From: Kushneria aurantia DSM 21353
GTDB taxonomy: Bacteria; Pseudomonadota; Gammaproteobacteria; Pseudomonadales; Halomonadaceae
Assembly (NCBI RefSeq): GCF_000382245.1
Contig: NZ_KB907878.1
Span: 1-64,000, forward strand
Reading direction: 5' to 3'
DNA length: 64,000 bases
Each line of letters starts with the position of its first letter. Position 1 is the stretch's first letter. The notes under the pieces were generated by a model. The model did not search any database, was not told where the DNA came from, and saw only the letters and a program-made list of their open reading frames with translations. Below are positions 1-7,497 of the stretch, one piece after another. The position numbers were made by a program, and so were the translations under genes.

Positions 1-555
1 AATGCCTACTCGCGCCAGGCCGACGGCAGCTGGACAAATGGAACCGCAGACCAAGCCATTGCCAACGATGCCGCCATGGCTGAGGCGCTGAATGCTGCCG
101 GTAGCGACAGCACCGTAACCGTTGGTACCGCCGGCACCGCTTACACTGTGGCGACCGGTAGCGGCGATGTTACAGCAAATATTGATGGCAGTGACCAGGC
201 TGTGTACGTCGATGCCAGCGAGTCCTCCAGTAGCAGCCCGGCTTTCATTGGCGCAGATAACGAGGCTCGCCAGACCGCAACAGCCAACCCGCTGGCCACG
301 CTGGATGCGGCCATCGCCAGAATCGACAACTTCCGCTCCGACCTGGGTGCCTCCCAGAACCGCTTCGAGTCGGCGATCAGCAACATCAACTCGACTTCGA
401 CCAACCTGAGCGCTGCCCGCTCGCGCATCGAGGACACCGACTACGCCACCGCCGTGTCGGATCTCTCCAAGGCGCAGATTCTGCAGCAGGCCGGCACCTC
501 GGTTCTGGCCCAGGCCAACCAGACCAGCCAGAGCGTCCTCTCGCTGCTGGGCTAA
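1..555 (+). CDS. fliC: Flagellin, C-terminal part (5' end outside window)
   Basis: The reading frame is open from base 1, so this is the last 184 residues of a flagellin, the subunit of the flagellar filament. The final ~90 residues are the conserved helical D1/D0 region: an [10 protein letters not shown] start, then the [11 protein letters not shown] and [19 protein letters not shown] stretches, ending in SVLSLLG. The preceding ~90 residues, rich in Ser, Ala and Gly, belong to the variable surface-exposed domain. A strong terminator follows within 40 bases. The export chaperone fliS and the cap gene fliD lie near 50.6-52.5 kb. Identification of the family is secure; the number of flagellin copies in the genome cannot be judged. 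Confidence 0.95.
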   Translation, partial: NAYSRQADGSWTNGTADQAIANDAAMAEALNAAGSDSTVTVGTAGTAYTVATGSGDVTANIDGSDQAVYVDASESSSSSPAFIGADNEARQTATANPLATLDAAIARIDNFRSDLGASQNRFESAISNINSTSTNLSAARSRIEDTDYATAVSDLSKAQILQQAGTSVLAQANQTSQSVLSLLG

Positions 556-575
556 ACATCACAGTAGTTCACCAT

Positions 576-603
576 AAGGCCGGCGCAAGCCGGCCTTTTT
601 ACG
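576..603 (+). terminator. Rho-independent terminator after flagellin
   Basis: A perfect 9-bp stem (AAGGCCGGC / GCCGGCCTT) with a short loop is followed by a run of five T. It lies 20 bases after the flagellin stop codon. Confidence 0.85.
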
Positions 604-675
604 TTTACCGAACGGCTGATAAAGGCGCCTCCCTGAAATCAGCTGAAAACATCTCCAAAAAGTCGCCTCACAACA

Positions 676-702
676 TAAAGAATCATTAACCGCCGCCGTT
701 AT
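676..702 (+). promoter_or_regulatory. Possible sigma-28 promoter upstream of orphan gene
   Basis: TAAA at 676-679, a 15-base spacer, then GCCGTTAT at 695-702, which matches the FliA -10 consensus GCCGATAA at 6 of 8 positions. It sits in the 325-base gap between the flagellin terminator and the gene at 881, about 180 bases before that gene. If real, it would tie the orphan gene to the late flagellar regulon. The rest of the gap (703-880) is AT-rich near the gene and shows no other element I can name. Confidence 0.35.
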
Positions 703-880
703 AGGAAATAAGGCTTTCGGTGGCAACGGCCGTCACATCGATACTGGCCCGAGCCAATCAGGCCGTACTATCGCTGCCGGGTTGAGCAGCGCTGAAAGCA
801 GCCAATCAAAGCAAGTGCAAGATGCGCTTTTACTCTTTAAATCACAAAATTTCAATTTTTACTAATCGAGGGGCACTATA

Positions 881-1480
881 ATGTTTACCGACGATGGTGG
901 AAAAAAGGCCTCTCAAGCGTACTGGAATGCGCTGGGAAAGCTGAAAGAAATGTGGCTGGAGGTATTCGACGAAGACATTGGTTTTGAAAAGCAGGCCACG
1001 GCCAAAAGATGTTACGAACAGGCTATCGAGACTGTCAGCGAAAAGTTGAGAAAAAATCCATATAATGAAAATAAGTTTAAAACATATACGAACATAACGG
1101 ACCCCGGCGATCCAGAAATTCTCGATAAAGAATTAAGGCTAGCACCTGACATTGACGACCTGAGCCCTAACCTGTTGCTGGGCATAATGCTTGAAAAAAT
1201 GGATGATCTGGAGTGCAGTGGGATGGAAAAGATAGAACTTCGACATTTTTTAAGGGAGGTCCTCGACGAGGCTTTTGAAGATAGAGGGACCCGACGCCCG
1301 AATGTAGGTGCTAATCGTCACTGGCCAAGACTGCGTCAATACCTTAGAGAAATAGAAGAAATGTGTACTGGAAATCCTCAGACCGAACGAAGTCAGATTA
1401 TGCGTAATACTTATGGAGGGCGCATTGCATTACTCCCCAAAGACCCCGGCAGATTGACGCTGAAAGTAAACTCTATTTAA
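881..1480 (+). CDS. Hypothetical protein, AT-rich orphan
   Basis: A 199-residue, charged, probably cytoplasmic protein that I do not recognise. It has no signal peptide or membrane segment; it is rich in Lys, Glu and Asp, and likely mostly helical (long Leu/Glu-rich stretches near residues 95-135). A good ribosome-binding site (GAGGGG) lies 8 bases before the ATG. The base composition is clearly more AT-rich than the flagellar genes on either side, with AAA, ATA and AAT codons that are rare elsewhere in the window, which suggests acquisition by transfer. It is flanked by flagellin and by a toxin-antitoxin remnant region. A sigma-28-like site lies upstream. No function is proposed. Confidence 0.7.
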   Translation: MFTDDGGKKASQAYWNALGKLKEMWLEVFDEDIGFEKQATAKRCYEQAIETVSEKLRKNPYNENKFKTYTNITDPGDPEILDKELRLAPDIDDLSPNLLLGIMLEKMDDLECSGMEKIELRHFLREVLDEAFEDRGTRRPNVGANRHWPRLRQYLREIEEMCTGNPQTERSQIMRNTYGGRIALLPKDPGRLTLKVNSI

Positions 1481-1558
1481 CTCTGGGTCCTGACAATTTT
1501 AGCGGCGGAAGATCCAAGGAGGCAGATTACAAAACACACCGGACTCACCAAATAATGA

Positions 1559-1828
1559 ACCATCGAACGATGGGTTGAGCATAAGCCGCAGGCACTGCGG
1601 CGCACCCTGGTGTGGCTTGCCTACCACACCGGCATGGCGCACACCGAGCTGGTTGCAGGCCAGGTCGCCGCCGAGCTGGAGAAGCAGTTGATTGAGGCCA
1701 ATCTGAAGTGGTGGCGCGAACTGCAACGGCTGGTACAGCCGCTGCCCGCCGACCATGACGCCGTGCGGCTGTGCCAACAGGGGCTTTTCATCGTGGACGG
1801 CTACCGCGAGTGGCACAGTCCGGACTGA
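1559..1828 (+). pseudogene. Truncated gene fragment, unknown family
   Basis: The frame is open from just after a stop at 1556 to a stop at 1828, encoding about 89 residues. There is no convincing start codon or ribosome-binding site: only a GTG at 1610 in mid-frame. The residues read like the C-terminal part of a real soluble protein (Trp-rich, with LKWWREL and VDGYREW). A 32-base piece of it (1690-1721) recurs at 2711-2742 with two differences, so another broken copy exists on the far side of the toxin-antitoxin pair. I do not recognise the parent family. Confidence 0.45.
1690..1721 (+). repeat. 32-base dispersed repeat, copy 1
   Basis: This block matches 2711-2742 at 30 of 32 positions; both differences are C/T changes. 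In both places it encodes the peptide IE-x-NLKWWRE. The two copies flank the toxin-antitoxin pair. Confidence 0.75.
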
Positions 1829-1949
1829 AAAAGGCAGCGTTCCGCAGACCTCACTCAGGGGCCGAATTCCACACCTCGCGACGAAGCCCCCGTTGAAGGC
1901 GTGAGACTGGTTGAATCAGGTGGGGCGTTTTTTTGGTGCGCACGAAAAA

Positions 1950-2240
1950 TTAGAAGCCGGCTTCTTTCTGGTGACGGATGGCCAACACCACAGCGGTGTC
2001 ACCATCAATGCGGTATCGTGCGACATACCCGCGATCACCAAAGTCTATCAACCAGTCCCGGAACTCTTCGAGCATATCCTCAACGGGGCGGCCAATGCGT
2101 GGCAGTTCTCCGAGCGCCTGAACGCCCTGGATGATGGCTTGAGCGGCCCGCTCAGCCGCTGCGGGGTTCCCGGGCCGCAGAAACTCGCGCAGCCGCTCCA
2201 GCTCCCGGATCGCTGCCGGGGCGAAGATCACTTGTGACAT
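1950..2240 (-). CDS. parE: RelE/ParE-family toxin
   Basis: A 96-residue protein of the RelE/ParE type II toxin fold. It shows the usual pattern: N-terminal helices with AIRELERLREFL, a GELPRIGRPV stretch, a W-L-I-x-F-x-x-R-G-Y-V-A-R-Y-R-I core strand pair, and a C-terminal VLAIRHQKE strand. ParE members poison DNA gyrase whereas RelE members cleave mRNA; sequence alone does not settle which this is, though the IRHQKE ending resembles ParE. The gene overlaps the end of its antitoxin by 13 bases, the normal order for such operons. Both genes run against the neighbouring + strand genes. Confidence 0.85.
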   Translation of the reverse strand: MSQVIFAPAAIRELERLREFLRPGNPAAAERAAQAIIQGVQALGELPRIGRPVEDMLEEFRDWLIDFGDRGYVARYRIDGDTAVVLAIRHQKEAGF

Positions 2241-2506
2241 GTCGGGGTCGGCACCTCGTTATCCGTTCCCCAACTGGCCAGCCACTTCTCCACTTCGTCA
2301 GCGGTCGCGTGCAAGCCGGTAGTCTGGTAGTCCTCCCAGGCCTTGAGTGTGTCCCTTCTGAAGCTCTCCCGCCTTTCCTCGCGCTCCACGTACTGTTCGA
2401 TTGCTTCACGCATGAGCCAGTGCGCCGAGCGCCTGCGAGTATCGGCCAGATGCTGGACCCGCCCTTTCAGATCGTCATCGAGCTTGATGGATGTTGGCGT
2501 TGCCAT
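2228..2506 (-). CDS. parD: Ribbon-helix-helix antitoxin
   Basis: A 92-residue protein starting TSIKLDDDLKGRVQHLA, the ribbon-helix-helix (CopG/ParD) DNA-binding motif in residues ~1-45. It is followed by a charged C-terminal tail that would wrap the toxin. The second ATG (2506) was chosen as start because an ACGGAGG ribosome-binding site lies just before it; an upstream ATG at 2524 has none. It should neutralise the toxin encoded just downstream and repress the shared promoter, located in 2507-2640. Confidence 0.85.
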   Translation of the reverse strand: MATPTSIKLDDDLKGRVQHLADTRRRSAHWLMREAIEQYVEREERRESFRRDTLKAWEDYQTTGLHATADEVEKWLASWGTDNEVPTPTCHK

Positions 2507-2638
2507 GATGGCCTCCGTAGTCAAAGGTAATACCTGTAGCTACCATAGGCCGGATCGGCTGGTCTGTCGATGGCCGGTCAGCTGCGCCCCTCCCCCCCTG
2601 AATACCAGCAAGAAACCCGCCTGATAGAGAACAAAATC

Positions 2639-2742
2639 TTGAAAAGCCTCTGCGTTACTGCTCTGCTGGCTGCGGCCAGCGTACTGCCGGGCACATCAGC
2701 AGCTGGCATCGATTGAGGTCAATCTGAAGTGGTGGCGTGAAC
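2639..2742 (+). pseudogene. Signal-peptide remnant joined to a repeat fragment
   Basis: From TTG at 2639 there is a 25-codon frame that reads as a secretion signal (basic Lys, then VTALLAAASVLPG, then SAAG) and stops at 2714-2716. It resembles the signal peptide of the intact OmpW gene 130 bases downstream (SLGMTALLAAAGLLP), so it may be the leader of a lost paralogue. The stop falls inside the second copy of the 32-base repeat (2711-2742), so two unrelated gene pieces are joined here. The remaining gap, 2507-2638 and 2743-2848, shows no other gene. Confidence 0.4.
2711..2742 (+). repeat. 32-base dispersed repeat, copy 2
   Basis: Second copy of the block at 1690-1721, in the same orientation; it begins at GATTGAGG and ends at GAAC. 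After it the similarity is lost. Confidence 0.75.
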
Positions 2743-2848
2743 AAAAAGCTGCTTTCTAAAGCCTTTGCTAACCTGCGCCGATATTAACCTTGATTATAAA
2801 CAATAGGCGCATTACCAATGGATGCGCCCGTGACCGGAGAGGATCGGC

Positions 2849-3526
2849 ATGGCAGGACACACAGCATTGAGAAGTCTCGGCATGACTGCCCTTCTGGCGG
2901 CAGCCGGTCTGCTACCCGTTGCGGCCTTCGCCGCCAATGCCGAGGGGCTGGGCCAGGGCGACCTGGTCGTGCGCGGCATGGTAAAGGGCGCCTTCCCGGT
3001 CAATGTCGAGTCGAGCGTGGAGATTCAGCCTCTGCCGCCGGGGGGAGATGTCGATATTTCAACGTCGGTGCTGCCGGCGCTGGATATCCGCTACTTTCTG
3101 ACCGACCGCTGGTCGTTCGAGCTGAGCAGCGGCGTTACGCCGGTTGACTATCGCATCGAGAACTCCAGCGTGCCCGGCAGCCCCGATTTCGATGCCGCCG
3201 AGATCGATACCGGTGCCGCCATGCTGATCGGTCAGTACCATTTCACCCCGCGCGCGCGTTTCAACCCCTACGTGGGGGTGGGGGCGGTACACATCTGGGC
3301 CGATAAAATCGATCCGGCCGATGGTATTCCCGATTTCAAGGTCGATTCCATCACCGGCGCGGTGCTGGATGCAGGTTTCGACTATCATCTTGCCGGCAAC
3401 TGGTTCGCCAGCGCGTCGATGCAGTATTTCCTGCTGCCCACCTACAACTTTGAAAGCCAGGGGTTCAGCACCAAGGTCGATATGAACCTGCTGAGCGTTG
3501 GCGCCGGGATAGGCTATCGATTCTGA
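2849..3526 (+). CDS. ompW: OmpW-family outer membrane protein
   Basis: A 225-residue outer membrane beta-barrel. It has a signal peptide (residues ~1-29, cleavage near AFA-AN). OmpW hallmarks follow: a G-D-L-V-V-R-G first strand, the LPALDIRYFLTDRWSFEL block, FNPYVGVGAVHIW, the D-x-G-x-D-Y-H-L-x-x-x-W-F strand, a D-M-N-L-L-S-V-G-A-G-I-G-Y-R-F ending, and the terminal Phe recognised by the BAM machinery. OmpW proteins are small 8-stranded channels for hydrophobic compounds. A GGAGAGG ribosome-binding site precedes the ATG. No terminator is evident before the first cyclase gene. Confidence 0.9.
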   Translation: MAGHTALRSLGMTALLAAAGLLPVAAFAANAEGLGQGDLVVRGMVKGAFPVNVESSVEIQPLPPGGDVDISTSVLPALDIRYFLTDRWSFELSSGVTPVDYRIENSSVPGSPDFDAAEIDTGAAMLIGQYHFTPRARFNPYVGVGAVHIWADKIDPADGIPDFKVDSITGAVLDAGFDYHLAGNWFASASMQYFLLPTYNFESQGFSTKVDMNLLSVGAGIGYRF

Positions 3527-3637
3527 GCGGCACTGCTGTATCAGGTGTCACTGATGGTGTCTGAATTCGGTGAGAACGCCTTGCAATGAGCTGAGGCGCA
3601 CCCATGCAAGCCACCTGGCCGGGAGTTCTCCGCTGCC

Positions 3638-4816
3638 ATGCTCGACACCACAACGCTTTTCATTACCGGCATTGTGACCCGCACCGCCTTTATGGCGGTG
3701 CTGCTGGCCACTGCCCTGACACGCCCCGGGGCGCACTATCTGTGGCACTGGATGGGCGCGCTGCTCACCTCGACGCTGGGGCTCTGGCTGATCGTACAGC
3801 GGGACTCCGGCCCCTATAACGGGCTTTACGATACCCTCGATTATGCGCTGATACTGCTCTGTTTTGCCTTTACCTGGAGCGGGCTGCGGATTTTCTACGG
3901 CCGTGCCATAAAAGTTTGGCCGATGGCACTGCTGACCATATTGCCCCCCATGACCTATGCCGTGCTGATACTTGCAGGCATGGCGCCGCGTTACGCGCTG
4001 CCGGTCGTTTTTGCCGCCGGCACGCTGTTCAGCCTGTTGAACCTTGTCGAAGTGGCGACCACCCCCTGGCGCCGGCTGCGGGCTCAGTACGTCATTGGCC
4101 TGGCCTATGTGATCTATGCCGTTGCTTTTTCGATACCCGCCATACTGATTCCTGCCGGGATCATATCCACGGATATCCCGGCCATCAGTCGTCTGCCGCT
4201 GCTTGCTGACCTGGCGGCCTGCATCATGCTCTATTTCGGTTATGTGGCCCTTACCGGCGAGCGTGCCAGTTTTGAACTGCGCCACCTTTCGGAAACCGAT
4301 ACCCTGACCGATCTGGCGAACCGGCGTGGTGCCCAGCCGGCACTTCAACGACTGCTGGACAAGCGTAAACAAGCGGCCGGCGCAAGCGTTGTCATGGCCG
4401 ACCTGGACCATTTCAAACAGATCAATGACGGCTTTGGCCATGCCACCGGCGACAGCGTACTGAAGGTCTTTGCAAAGCGGCTCACAAGCCTGGTGCGCGA
4501 CACCGATATCGCCGCGCGCTGGGGCGGTGAAGAGTTTCTGATAGTGCTGCCCGCTACCGACATTGAAGCGGCTCTGCAGCTGGCGGAAAGGCTGCGACGT
4601 CATATCGACGACACATCTTTTATGTGCGATGGGCAGCGCATCGATATCACCGTCAGCCTGGGCGTCGCACAGTGTGTTCCAGGTGACAGGGACTTCGAGG
4701 CGGCCATTCTGCGCGCCGATAGAGCGCTCTATCGCGCCAAACACGAGGGGCGTAACCGGGTCTGTTGGTATGATGCCGACGAATGGCCTGCCGAAGAGGA
4801 AAAGACGCCGCAATAG
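3638..4816 (+). CDS. Membrane diguanylate cyclase 1 (7-TM + GGDEF)
   Basis: A 392-residue protein. Residues ~7-206 hold seven hydrophobic segments forming a membrane sensor domain. Residues ~215-380 form a GGDEF domain that makes cyclic di-GMP from two GTP. The catalytic motif is GGEEF at 296-300, and an RxxD inhibitory site (RDTD) precedes it at the standard distance, so product inhibition is expected. First of four tandem paralogues sharing the same plan, with an H-W-x-x-A-L motif after TM1 and an F-x-W-S-G-L-R-x-F-Y motif at the end of TM3. I cannot match the sensor domain to a named MASE family. The next gene follows after 29 bases. Confidence 0.9.
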   Translation: MLDTTTLFITGIVTRTAFMAVLLATALTRPGAHYLWHWMGALLTSTLGLWLIVQRDSGPYNGLYDTLDYALILLCFAFTWSGLRIFYGRAIKVWPMALLTILPPMTYAVLILAGMAPRYALPVVFAAGTLFSLLNLVEVATTPWRRLRAQYVIGLAYVIYAVAFSIPAILIPAGIISTDIPAISRLPLLADLAACIMLYFGYVALTGERASFELRHLSETDTLTDLANRRGAQPALQRLLDKRKQAAGASVVMADLDHFKQINDGFGHATGDSVLKVFAKRLTSLVRDTDIAARWGGEEFLIVLPATDIEAALQLAERLRRHIDDTSFMCDGQRIDITVSLGVAQCVPGDRDFEAAILRADRALYRAKHEGRNRVCWYDADEWPAEEEKTPQ

Positions 4817-4845
4817 CCCTCACCGACCGGGAGGCCGGGGCTCAT

Positions 4846-6012
4846 ATGTTCGAAAGCCAGACACTTTTTGTCAGCAGCCTTGTCAGTCGCGGTGCGATTC
4901 TGGTGGTGCTGCTCGCCGCCGTGATAAGCCAGCCGCATTTGCGCCACATGTGGCACTGGATCGCTGCGCTGCTCTTTTCGATCCTGGGGCTGACACTGCT
5001 GCTTGTCGCCAGTGAAAACACGGCCGTGTTTTTTTACCGTTTCGCTTCCCTGATGACGATCATGTCCAGCATGGTCTTCTCATGGGGCGGCCTGCGGCTT
5101 TTTTATCATCGCCCGCTGCATCGCCGCCGTATGCTGTTGCTGACGACAGCACCCCCGATGCTCTACGCTCTGCTGGTAGCGCTGCAGGTGCCCGAACGCT
5201 TCGCGCTGGTGCCTCCACTGCTGGGCGCCGCAATATTCTGCCTGCTGTGTATTCGCGAAATCCTCACCGCGCCGGATAAACGGCTGCTTACCCAGTACGT
5301 CATGGGCGTCGCCTTTGCGCTCTATCTGATGGGCTTTGTGGCGCCTGCCGTGCTGTTGCCGTTCGGGCTGATTTCATCCGATATACTCTCTGTCAGCCAT
5401 ACGTCAATGCTGCTTGACCAGGTCGGCTGCATCATCGTCTATTTCAGCTACATTACGGCCAATAGCGAATACACCAGCCAGCAGTTGAAGCAGCTGGCCG
5501 AAACCGATGCCCTGACAGGGCTTTTGAATCGTCGCGGTATCTGGCAGGCGATGAAGTCTTTAGGGCGCTCGGCAGCACAACAGCCCTACAGCGTGCTGAT
5601 TGCCGATATCGACCATTTCAAGTCGATCAATGACAGGGGTGGCCACAAGGCCGGTGACCGCGTGCTGACTGTTTTTGTCGAACGCATGCGCCATGCCATC
5701 GGCAAAAATGGTATTGCGGCCCGCTGGGGCGGCGAGGAGTTTCTGATACTGCTGCCCGGCACCGCCGCGACCGAAGCAGGAAAGGTGGCCGAGCGTCTAC
5801 GCCATGAGGTGGCGGCCACCCCGTGCAAAACACCCGGTATGGTTTTTGAGGTAACGGTCAGTATCGGCGTTGCCGAAAGCAGGCCGGATGACTCTGATAA
5901 CGAAGCGGCTATCAAGCGCGCCGACAGGGCACTGTACAGTGCCAAAAGCGAGGGGCGTAATCGGGTATGCGAATATAACGCCGGGATGTCCCTGCCTTTT
6001 CCCGCCGCCTGA
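4846..6012 (+). CDS. Membrane diguanylate cyclase 2 (7-TM + GGDEF, no I-site)
   Basis: A 388-residue paralogue of cyclase 1. The ATG at 4846 was chosen because a GGGAGG ribosome-binding site precedes it and the N-terminus then aligns with the other copies (MFESQTLF). It has seven hydrophobic segments, then a GGDEF domain with an intact GGEEF motif. The position of the inhibitory RxxD site reads GKNG, so the allosteric product-inhibition site is lost. By what is known of the family this copy should be active and less feedback-limited. Likely co-transcribed with copy 1. Confidence 0.88.
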   Translation: MFESQTLFVSSLVSRGAILVVLLAAVISQPHLRHMWHWIAALLFSILGLTLLLVASENTAVFFYRFASLMTIMSSMVFSWGGLRLFYHRPLHRRRMLLLTTAPPMLYALLVALQVPERFALVPPLLGAAIFCLLCIREILTAPDKRLLTQYVMGVAFALYLMGFVAPAVLLPFGLISSDILSVSHTSMLLDQVGCIIVYFSYITANSEYTSQQLKQLAETDALTGLLNRRGIWQAMKSLGRSAAQQPYSVLIADIDHFKSINDRGGHKAGDRVLTVFVERMRHAIGKNGIAARWGGEEFLILLPGTAATEAGKVAERLRHEVAATPCKTPGMVFEVTVSIGVAESRPDDSDNEAAIKRADRALYSAKSEGRNRVCEYNAGMSLPFPAA

Positions 6013-6014
6013 GT

Positions 6015-6042
6015 TCAAGCGGACATCATCTTTTGCCGATAT
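6015..6042 (+). promoter_or_regulatory. Possible sigma-28 promoter for cyclase 3
   Basis: TCAA at 6015-6018, a 16-base spacer (one longer than ideal), then GCCGATAT at 6035-6042, matching the FliA -10 consensus at 7 of 8 positions. It lies 53 bases before the TTG start. The -35 element is imperfect, so this is a candidate only. Confidence 0.35.
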
Positions 6043-6094
6043 AACCTGTGTATGCCGCCTTCGCTGGTGACCGACGCCAAGGATGTGAAATCAC

Positions 6095-7237
6095 TTGACA
6101 CTGGATATTCATACACTTTTTTTCATCAGTATTATCAGCCGTCTCTCGTTTCTGACTGTTTTCGCCACCATCGTCGCGAGTCAGCCCAATGAGCGACACC
6201 TCTGGCACTGGCTGGTGGCGCTGGTCTCTATCACTTCTGGCCTGACGCTTTTGTGGAGTCCGGGTAATTTTCTGGAGCTTCTACGCAGCAGCATCGGACA
6301 CGGTCTGGTGCTGCTCAGCATCGTTTTCTCATGGAGCGGGCTGCGTCTTTTCTATGGCCGCAGGGTTCATCTGCCCACTATCATCGGCGTGCCCGTTTTC
6401 CTGACATTTCTATATATCGCGCTAACCACATCAGGTGTTGCCGAAAGATTTGCACTGCCGATACTCTTTGTGGCGGCTACTGTCGTCTGTGCGATTATTG
6501 TCGCCGAGGTTTTGAACACGCCGGAGCCGCGCTACGTGACCCAGTACGTTATCGCGCTGGCCTACCTCGGCTACTGCTTATCGTTTTTATTGCCCGCGGT
6601 GCTGCTACCCACGGGGATACTCTCCGCCCGAGACCTCTTTGGCAGTCAGTTTACGGTTGTTTTCGATCAGATCGGCGGCGTTATGGTCTATTTCGCCTAC
6701 ACCGCCCTGACCGGCGAGCGCGCCAATCTACAATTGAAGGTCCTGTCAGAGACCGACCCGCTGACGGGATTGGGCAATCGCCGCAGCGCCGATCACGCCT
6801 TCACTCGGCTACACCGGGAGTGTCTGGCCGGCAACCTGTCCTGCGTGCTGCTCGGCGATATCGATCACTTCAAAGCGATCAACGATCGGTACGGCCACGA
6901 AGCGGGCGATGCGATATTGCGCCTTTTCAGCAAGCGGCTCAGCCACTTTATACGTCGCGGGGACATTGCCGTGCGCTGGGGCGGCGAAGAGCTCCTGATC
7001 CTGCTGCCGGATACCGACCTTGCCGAAGCGGAGCAAATAGCGCAGCGCCTGCGCAGGCTGATTGCCGATTACCCTTTTATCATCGGCGAGCAGCGTCTTG
7101 ATATCACCCTGAGCATTGGCGTGGCACAGAGCCATTGCCGCGATACCAGCTTCGAGGCGACGATACAGCGCGCCGACAGGGCGCTGTATCGCAGCAAGAG
7201 CGAAGGGCGCAACCGGGTTTGCTGCCAGCCATCCTGA
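6095..7237 (+). CDS. Membrane diguanylate cyclase 3 (GGEEL variant)
   Basis: A 380-residue paralogue with seven hydrophobic segments and a GGDEF domain. The TTG start is supported by alignment of its N-terminus (DIHTLFFISII) with copy 4 and by an AAGGA 11 bases upstream. The signature motif is GGEEL (residues 296-300), with Leu replacing the almost invariant Phe through a codon CTC. The inhibitory site RRGD fits RxxD. The Phe is not a catalytic acid, so activity may remain, but the change marks this copy as the most diverged at the active site. Confidence 0.88.
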   Translation: MTLDIHTLFFISIISRLSFLTVFATIVASQPNERHLWHWLVALVSITSGLTLLWSPGNFLELLRSSIGHGLVLLSIVFSWSGLRLFYGRRVHLPTIIGVPVFLTFLYIALTTSGVAERFALPILFVAATVVCAIIVAEVLNTPEPRYVTQYVIALAYLGYCLSFLLPAVLLPTGILSARDLFGSQFTVVFDQIGGVMVYFAYTALTGERANLQLKVLSETDPLTGLGNRRSADHAFTRLHRECLAGNLSCVLLGDIDHFKAINDRYGHEAGDAILRLFSKRLSHFIRRGDIAVRWGGEELLILLPDTDLAEAEQIAQRLRRLIADYPFIIGEQRLDITLSIGVAQSHCRDTSFEATIQRADRALYRSKSEGRNRVCCQPS

Positions 7238-7497
7238 TGGCCCTGCCAATGGCCTGATCGGATCCGGGGCGCTACAGCGCTGTCGCCGTTTCTCTGCAGC
7301 CCCTTGCGATGCAGGCTACATTTTCATTCGCTTCTGACGATATCCATACGTAATGGCGTCTATCGAGCCCCCGATTTGAAATTTCAGGAACCGAACCATC
7401 TTACAATCATGTAAGCTGCTGGCGCCCTGCTTGTAGCCCCGGAGCGTATCAGGGCCGACATTCTTTTACGGCAGCATAATCAAGGGCAGCAGCACTG

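Noticed and set aside
1499-1816. 105-residue minus-strand frame over the fragment at 1559-1828
   Set aside because: No ribosome-binding site and no family features; the + strand frame has a more protein-like residue pattern and a repeated piece.
3548-4813. 421-residue frame antisense to cyclase 1
   Set aside because: A shadow frame in GC-rich coding DNA; His/Gln/Arg-rich translation with no family features, while the + strand encodes a clear GGDEF protein.
7349-7376. Possible sigma-28 site before cyclase 4 (TAAT, 15 bases, CCCGATTT)
   Set aside because: Only 5 of 8 positions match at -10 and the -35 is imperfect; too weak to list.
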